Shown: positions 6,295 through 8,440 of the stretch, in pieces
How the letters are laid out: each line of letters starts with the position of its first letter
How positions within the stretch are numbered: position 1 is the stretch's first letter
Assembly (NCBI GenBank): GCA_020629095.1
Contig: JAHDDZ010000031.1
Span: 1-8,440 of the forward strand
Direction of reading: 5' to 3'
Origin: Candidatus Altimarinota bacterium
GTDB taxonomy: Bacteria; Patescibacteriota; Gracilibacteria; UBA4473
DNA length: 8,440 nt
The notes under the pieces: model-generated
Told to the model about the DNA's origin: nothing
Database searches by the model: none
What the model saw: only the letters and a program-made list of their open reading frames with translations
Position numbers and translations under genes: made by a program

Positions 6295-7488
6295 ATGAAA
6301 GGTATTTTTCTCTGTTCTGGCAGCAGCTCTCGCATGGCACCACTGGGTGATAAAAACCTCATGGAATACTATGGAAAGCCGCTCTGTGTACACCTTTTGC
6401 AACGTGCCATGAAGGGAGGGGTAACCAGCTTTATAATTGTCACAAATTCCAGCAACCGCACTGCTATAGCAAAAATAGTGGTAGAATGGAAAATCCCGGC
6501 AACGATAGCCGAGCAACAAGATTTATCTGCTGGCATGGCTGGCGGAATAAGTGATGCACTTGTGCATGTTTCGCCCAACGACCCAGTTGTAATAATTGGT
6601 GGAAATGATGCAGTAGATCCATCAGCGTACGCTGATGTGATAGCAAAAATAAATAAAAATGACGGGGCGATTTTAGCAAAAAAAGTAACTGAGTATTTTC
6701 CGGGGGGGTATATTTCTGTAAATGAAAAGGGGATTGTTCGACGTATAATTGAAAAACCAGGGGCTGGAAATGAGCCATCTAATATGGTGAATATCGTCTG
6801 TCATGGTTTTGCAAGAGCAAAAAACCTGTCTGATGCACTACAGGATGCAGCATCCGAGGCCGATGATGTATATGAGGTGGCGCTACAAAACCTCTTTGAA
6901 AATGGAAAATATGCAGTCGTGGAATATGAAAAAAGCTGGCAGGCGGTGAAATATCCGTGGCATGTACTGGATATGAAAAAGGCCCTTTGGTCTATTCCGA
7001 ACAAGCGAATACACCCAAGCGCCGAGGTGCACTCAAGTGCTGTCATTGGAGATGAAGTCATATTAGATGCTGGTGTGCGCGTTATGCCATTTGCAACTGT
7101 GACTGGCAAAACCTATATAGGGCAAAACAGCTTAATTGGAAATAATGCCCTTATTATTGACTCTCACGTAGAGAAAAACAGCACAATCGGCAATGCAACA
7201 GAGATGACTCGCACCACAGTTGGGCACAACTTTTCCACACATAAATCATATATTGGAGACAGTATAATTGGAGATAGTGTGAACATGGGCGCATTTTCCT
7301 GCACGGCAAACATGCGTCTTGATCAGCAAACTGTTCGTGTGGGAATAAAAGGGGAAAAAACTGATAGTGGAAAGGAAAAATTAGGGGCTATCATTGGTGA
7401 TGGGGCCCAAATTGGAATCCATGCAAGCCTCATGCCAGGCGTTAAAATAGAATCACTCGCACTGGTTCCACCCCGAGCAATTGTATAG
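6295..7488 (+). CDS. sugar-1-phosphate nucleotidyltransferase with left-handed beta-helix (GlmU-like architecture)
   Basis: The 397-residue protein has an N-terminal nucleotidyltransferase domain (1 to about 235). CSGSSSRMAPLGDK is a variant of the nucleotide-binding Gly-rich loop, with Arg13 and Lys20. GKPL, IIGGNDAVD at the usual metal-binding GD position, IIEKPG, and YPWHVLDMKKAL at the domain end complete it. From about residue 239, hexapeptide repeats begin (IHPSAEVHSSAVIGDEVIL) and form a left-handed beta-helix, with a late segment ANMRLDQQTVRVG and PGVKI. This order is that of GlmU and the archaeal bifunctional sugar nucleotidyltransferases, which make NDP-sugars and may acetylate aminosugar phosphates. 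The substrate (Glc, GlcNAc or another) cannot be read from the sequence. An upstream in-frame TTG at 6235 is rejected because the promoter points to 6295. It appears to be its own transcription unit. Confidence 0.88.
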   Translation: MKGIFLCSGSSSRMAPLGDKNLMEYYGKPLCVHLLQRAMKGGVTSFIIVTNSSNRTAIAKIVVEWKIPATIAEQQDLSAGMAGGISDALVHVSPNDPVVIIGGNDAVDPSAYADVIAKINKNDGAILAKKVTEYFPGGYISVNEKGIVRRIIEKPGAGNEPSNMVNIVCHGFARAKNLSDALQDAASEADDVYEVALQNLFENGKYAVVEYEKSWQAVKYPWHVLDMKKALWSIPNKRIHPSAEVHSSAVIGDEVILDAGVRVMPFATVTGKTYIGQNSLIGNNALIIDSHVEKNSTIGNATEMTRTTVGHNFSTHKSYIGDSIIGDSVNMGAFSCTANMRLDQQTVRVGIKGEKTDSGKEKLGAIIGDGAQIGIHASLMPGVKIESLALVPPRAIV

Positions 7489-7854
7489 TTTATTTTTTCT
7501 GAAAAAACTCTGCATTCTTTTTATTTTTCAACAACCCAATATATAAATATGTGAAAAAATAAAAAAACAACACGCATTGTAATACTATAGTTTTGTGGAT
7601 GAATGAATTCTTTTTCAGGTTTTTCACAGAATAAAAAGCACGCACTTTCCCTTTTATTTATAAGAACTTTTAAATAAAAAATTTCTATGTTTCTTGAAAA
7701 AATGTGCCTTACCCTCTCTTTTTGACAAGTTTTTTAATTTCCAATTTTTATCTCTACTACGACTAATTATTTAAATTATTTTTAACAAAAATTAATTCAA
7801 TAAAACAAAACTCATTACTCTGTGGCGAGGTTTTGAAAAAAGCTATAAAAAGTA
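7489..7854. other. long AT-rich intergenic region upstream of the rRNA promoter
   Basis: I see no credible gene here on either strand, and base composition drops sharply compared with the flanking genes. The first 40 bases after the nucleotidyltransferase stop are T-rich with a weak A/T hairpin (TTTTTT 7493-7498, AAAAAA 7502-7507), possibly enough to end transcription. An AT-only inverted repeat lies at 7652-7679. One DnaA-box-like word TGTGGATGA (7594-7602, one mismatch) and an inverted pair TGTGAAAAA/TTTTTCACA (7550-7558, 7620-7628) are present. TTGACA at 7722-7727 lacks a good -10. The A-rich stretch 7836-7853 just before the rRNA promoter is placed like an UP element. Confidence 0.6.
7652..7679. 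repeat. perfect AT-only inverted repeat
   Basis: TTTTATTTA (7652-7660) and TAAATAAAA (7671-7679) are exact reverse complements of 9 bp around a 10-nt spacer. With no G-C pairs it would make a weak RNA hairpin and has no U-tract placed like a terminator on the + strand. It could be a protein-binding site, a DNA-unwinding feature, or chance in AT-rich DNA. Confidence 0.5.
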
Positions 7855-7883
7855 TTGACAGTAGATTTAAATCCGACTACATT
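7855..7883 (+). promoter_or_regulatory. rRNA operon promoter
   Basis: A consensus TTGACA (7855-7860), a 17-nt spacer and TACATT (7878-7883) predict a transcription start near 7890, about 175 nt before the 16S gene. An A-rich run directly upstream (7836-7853) resembles an UP element. This is the best -35/-10 pair in the region. A second TTGACAGTA at 7900-7908 repeats its -35 but has no convincing -10. Confidence 0.7.
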
Positions 7884-7925
7884 CTCTCAGCTGTCTTGGT
7901 TGACAGTAAACAGAACGAAGAACAA

Positions 7926-7937
7926 AGCTCTTTTTCA
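7926..7937 (+). promoter_or_regulatory. boxA-like antitermination site in the rRNA leader
   Basis: AGCTCTTTTTCA closely resembles the rrn boxA consensus (roughly TGCTCTTTAAMA), which binds NusB-NusE in the nascent rRNA leader and lets polymerase pass terminators. It lies about 36 nt after the predicted rRNA transcription start, a usual position, and just before a hairpin. Confidence 0.5.
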
Positions 7938-7953
7938 TTTCGGACGCAACAAC

Positions 7954-7971
7954 TGAGAAATTTATTTCTCA
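7954..7971 (+). other. hairpin in the rRNA leader
   Basis: TGAGAAA (7954-7960) and TTTCTCA (7965-7971) form a perfect 7-bp stem with a 4-nt TTTA loop. It lies 16 nt after the boxA-like site, where rRNA leaders often have a boxB or processing hairpin. It is AU-rich and so only moderately stable. Confidence 0.45.
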
Positions 7972-8017
7972 AAACTTATACAAGAAACAAACCAAAAAAT
8001 TCTTTTGTAATTCCAAA

Positions 8018-8035
8018 ACCATGTGCAAACATGGT
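8018..8035 (+). other. GCAA-tetraloop hairpin just upstream of 16S rRNA
   Basis: ACCATGT (8018-8024) and ACATGGT (8029-8035) form a perfect 7-bp stem capped by GCAA, a GNRA tetraloop. It ends about 30 nt before the mature 16S 5' end. The stable loop type suggests a real RNA element in the pre-16S leader, perhaps for folding, RNase processing or ribosomal assembly. Confidence 0.55.
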
Positions 8036-8064
8036 GATAACAATATAACAAATAAACAAACTTC

Positions 8065-8440
8065 TTTAAGAAGAGTTTGATCCTAGCTCAGGATGAACGC
8101 TGGCGGTGCGCCTAATACATGCAAGTCGAACGTGATCCACATTGTAGTTTACTACGCCGTGGTGAAAGTGGCGGACGAGCGAGTAACACGTAACCATCTG
8201 CCCCGTACTCAAGGATAACCTGTGGAAACGCAGGCTAATACTGGATAGTCTCGCAAGAGTAAAGCTTTAGCGGTACGGGAGGAGGTTGCGGCTTATCAGT
8301 TTGTTGGTGAGGTAAAGGCTCACCAAGACTATGACGAGTAGCTGGTCTGAGAGGATGATCAGCCGCGATGGGACTGAGACACGGCCCATACTCCTACGGG
8401 AGGCAGCAGTAAGGAATCTTCCGCAATGGACGAAAGTCTG
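8065..8440 (+). rRNA. rrs: 16S ribosomal RNA, 5' part, cut by the window edge
   Basis: The bacterial 16S start AGAGTTTGATCCTAGCTCAG is at 8072-8091, followed by GATGAACGCTGGCGG, CATGCAAGTCGAACG, a short V1 hairpin, GTGGCGGACGAGCGAGTAAC, the V2 region, ACTGAGACACGG and ACTCCTACGGGAGGCAGCAG at 8390-8409. By comparison with E. coli numbering (8072 equals position 8), the mature 5' end is near 8065. The distance from that point to the 338 site is about 12 nt shorter than in E. coli, mainly because of shorter V1/V2 helices. The gene is complete to about E. coli position 388, where the window ends. The anti-Shine-Dalgarno end is not included. Confidence 0.98.

Noticed and set aside
7550..7628. Replication origin in the AT-rich gap
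   Set aside because: Only one near-match DnaA box and two poor ones, with no dnaA or dnaN nearby.
7722..7751. Additional rRNA promoter with TTGACA at 7722
   Set aside because: The best -10 at allowed spacing (TTTTAT) lacks the critical A at position 2. Possible, but not supported.
7833..8048. 71-codon open frame upstream of 16S, starting at TTG
   Set aside because: It lies across the rRNA promoter, boxA-like site and both leader hairpins, uses a TTG start, shows no recognisable domain, and has a composition like the AT-rich leader.
1..8440. CRISPR arrays, insertion sequences, tRNA genes, recoded TGA
   Set aside because: I saw no regular repeats, terminal inverted repeats or transposase, and no cloverleaf sequence. 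TGA acts as a normal stop at three gene ends.

Overview
The window looks like chromosomal DNA from a bacterium with a compact genome. The start of a 16S rRNA gene lies at the right end, from about 8065. Its sequence is bacterial: it has the universal site ACTCCTACGGGAGGCAGCAG at 8390-8409 and an unusual A in place of G inside the classic 27F primer site. Together with the very tight gene packing and the lack of Shine-Dalgarno sequences, this would suit a Patescibacteria/CPR-type lineage or another little-cultured phylum. The lineage call is tentative because only about 376 nt of 16S is present. TGA serves as a normal stop for guaB, the membrane protein gene and the thymidylate synthase gene, so there is no sign of a TGA-recoded code.

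Layout. A possible C-terminal stub of a + strand gene ends at 42. A minus-strand pair follows: a small two-helix membrane protein (1791-1543) overlaps guaB (1546-83) by ATGA. Divergent from it is dus, a tRNA-dihydrouridine synthase (1855-2826), and then an M16 zinc peptidase (2937-4199). The peptidase stop overlaps the stop of a converging secreted PIG-L/LmbE-type deacetylase (4927-4196). That gene is joined by ATGA to an upstream ThyA-family gene (5766-4924). Divergent from thyA is a fusion of a DUF1858 domain with a degenerate HesB/IscA-like domain (5796-6287). Next comes a sugar-phosphate nucleotidyltransferase with a left-handed beta-helix (6295-7488). An AT-rich region of about 575 bp (7489-8064) carries an rRNA promoter, a boxA-like site and leader hairpins, and leads into the 16S gene.

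The most striking pattern is regulatory. All six protein transcription units have a sigma70-like -10 hexamer ending only 6-7 nt before the ATG. In five of them a -35-like hexamer begins 34-36 nt before the ATG. The predicted transcription start therefore falls on the start codon, so the mRNAs should be leaderless. No gene has a convincing Shine-Dalgarno sequence, and genes inside operons rely on ATGA stop-start overlaps. Two divergent pairs share or interleave their promoters: the membrane protein gene and dus use overlapping -35 boxes, and the thyA and DUF1858 promoters are fully interlocked, each start codon lying in the other gene's -35 box.

The second notable point is the ThyA-family protein. 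It keeps the catalytic Cys, but the Asn that normally selects dUMP is Asp, as in dCMP hydroxymethylases, so its substrate may not be dUMP. Otherwise the genes cover GMP synthesis (guaB), pyrimidine nucleotide modification (thyA-like), tRNA modification (dus), proteolysis (M16), glycan or cell-envelope chemistry (PIG-L, nucleotidyltransferase) and possibly Fe-S or redox chemistry (DUF1858-HesB).
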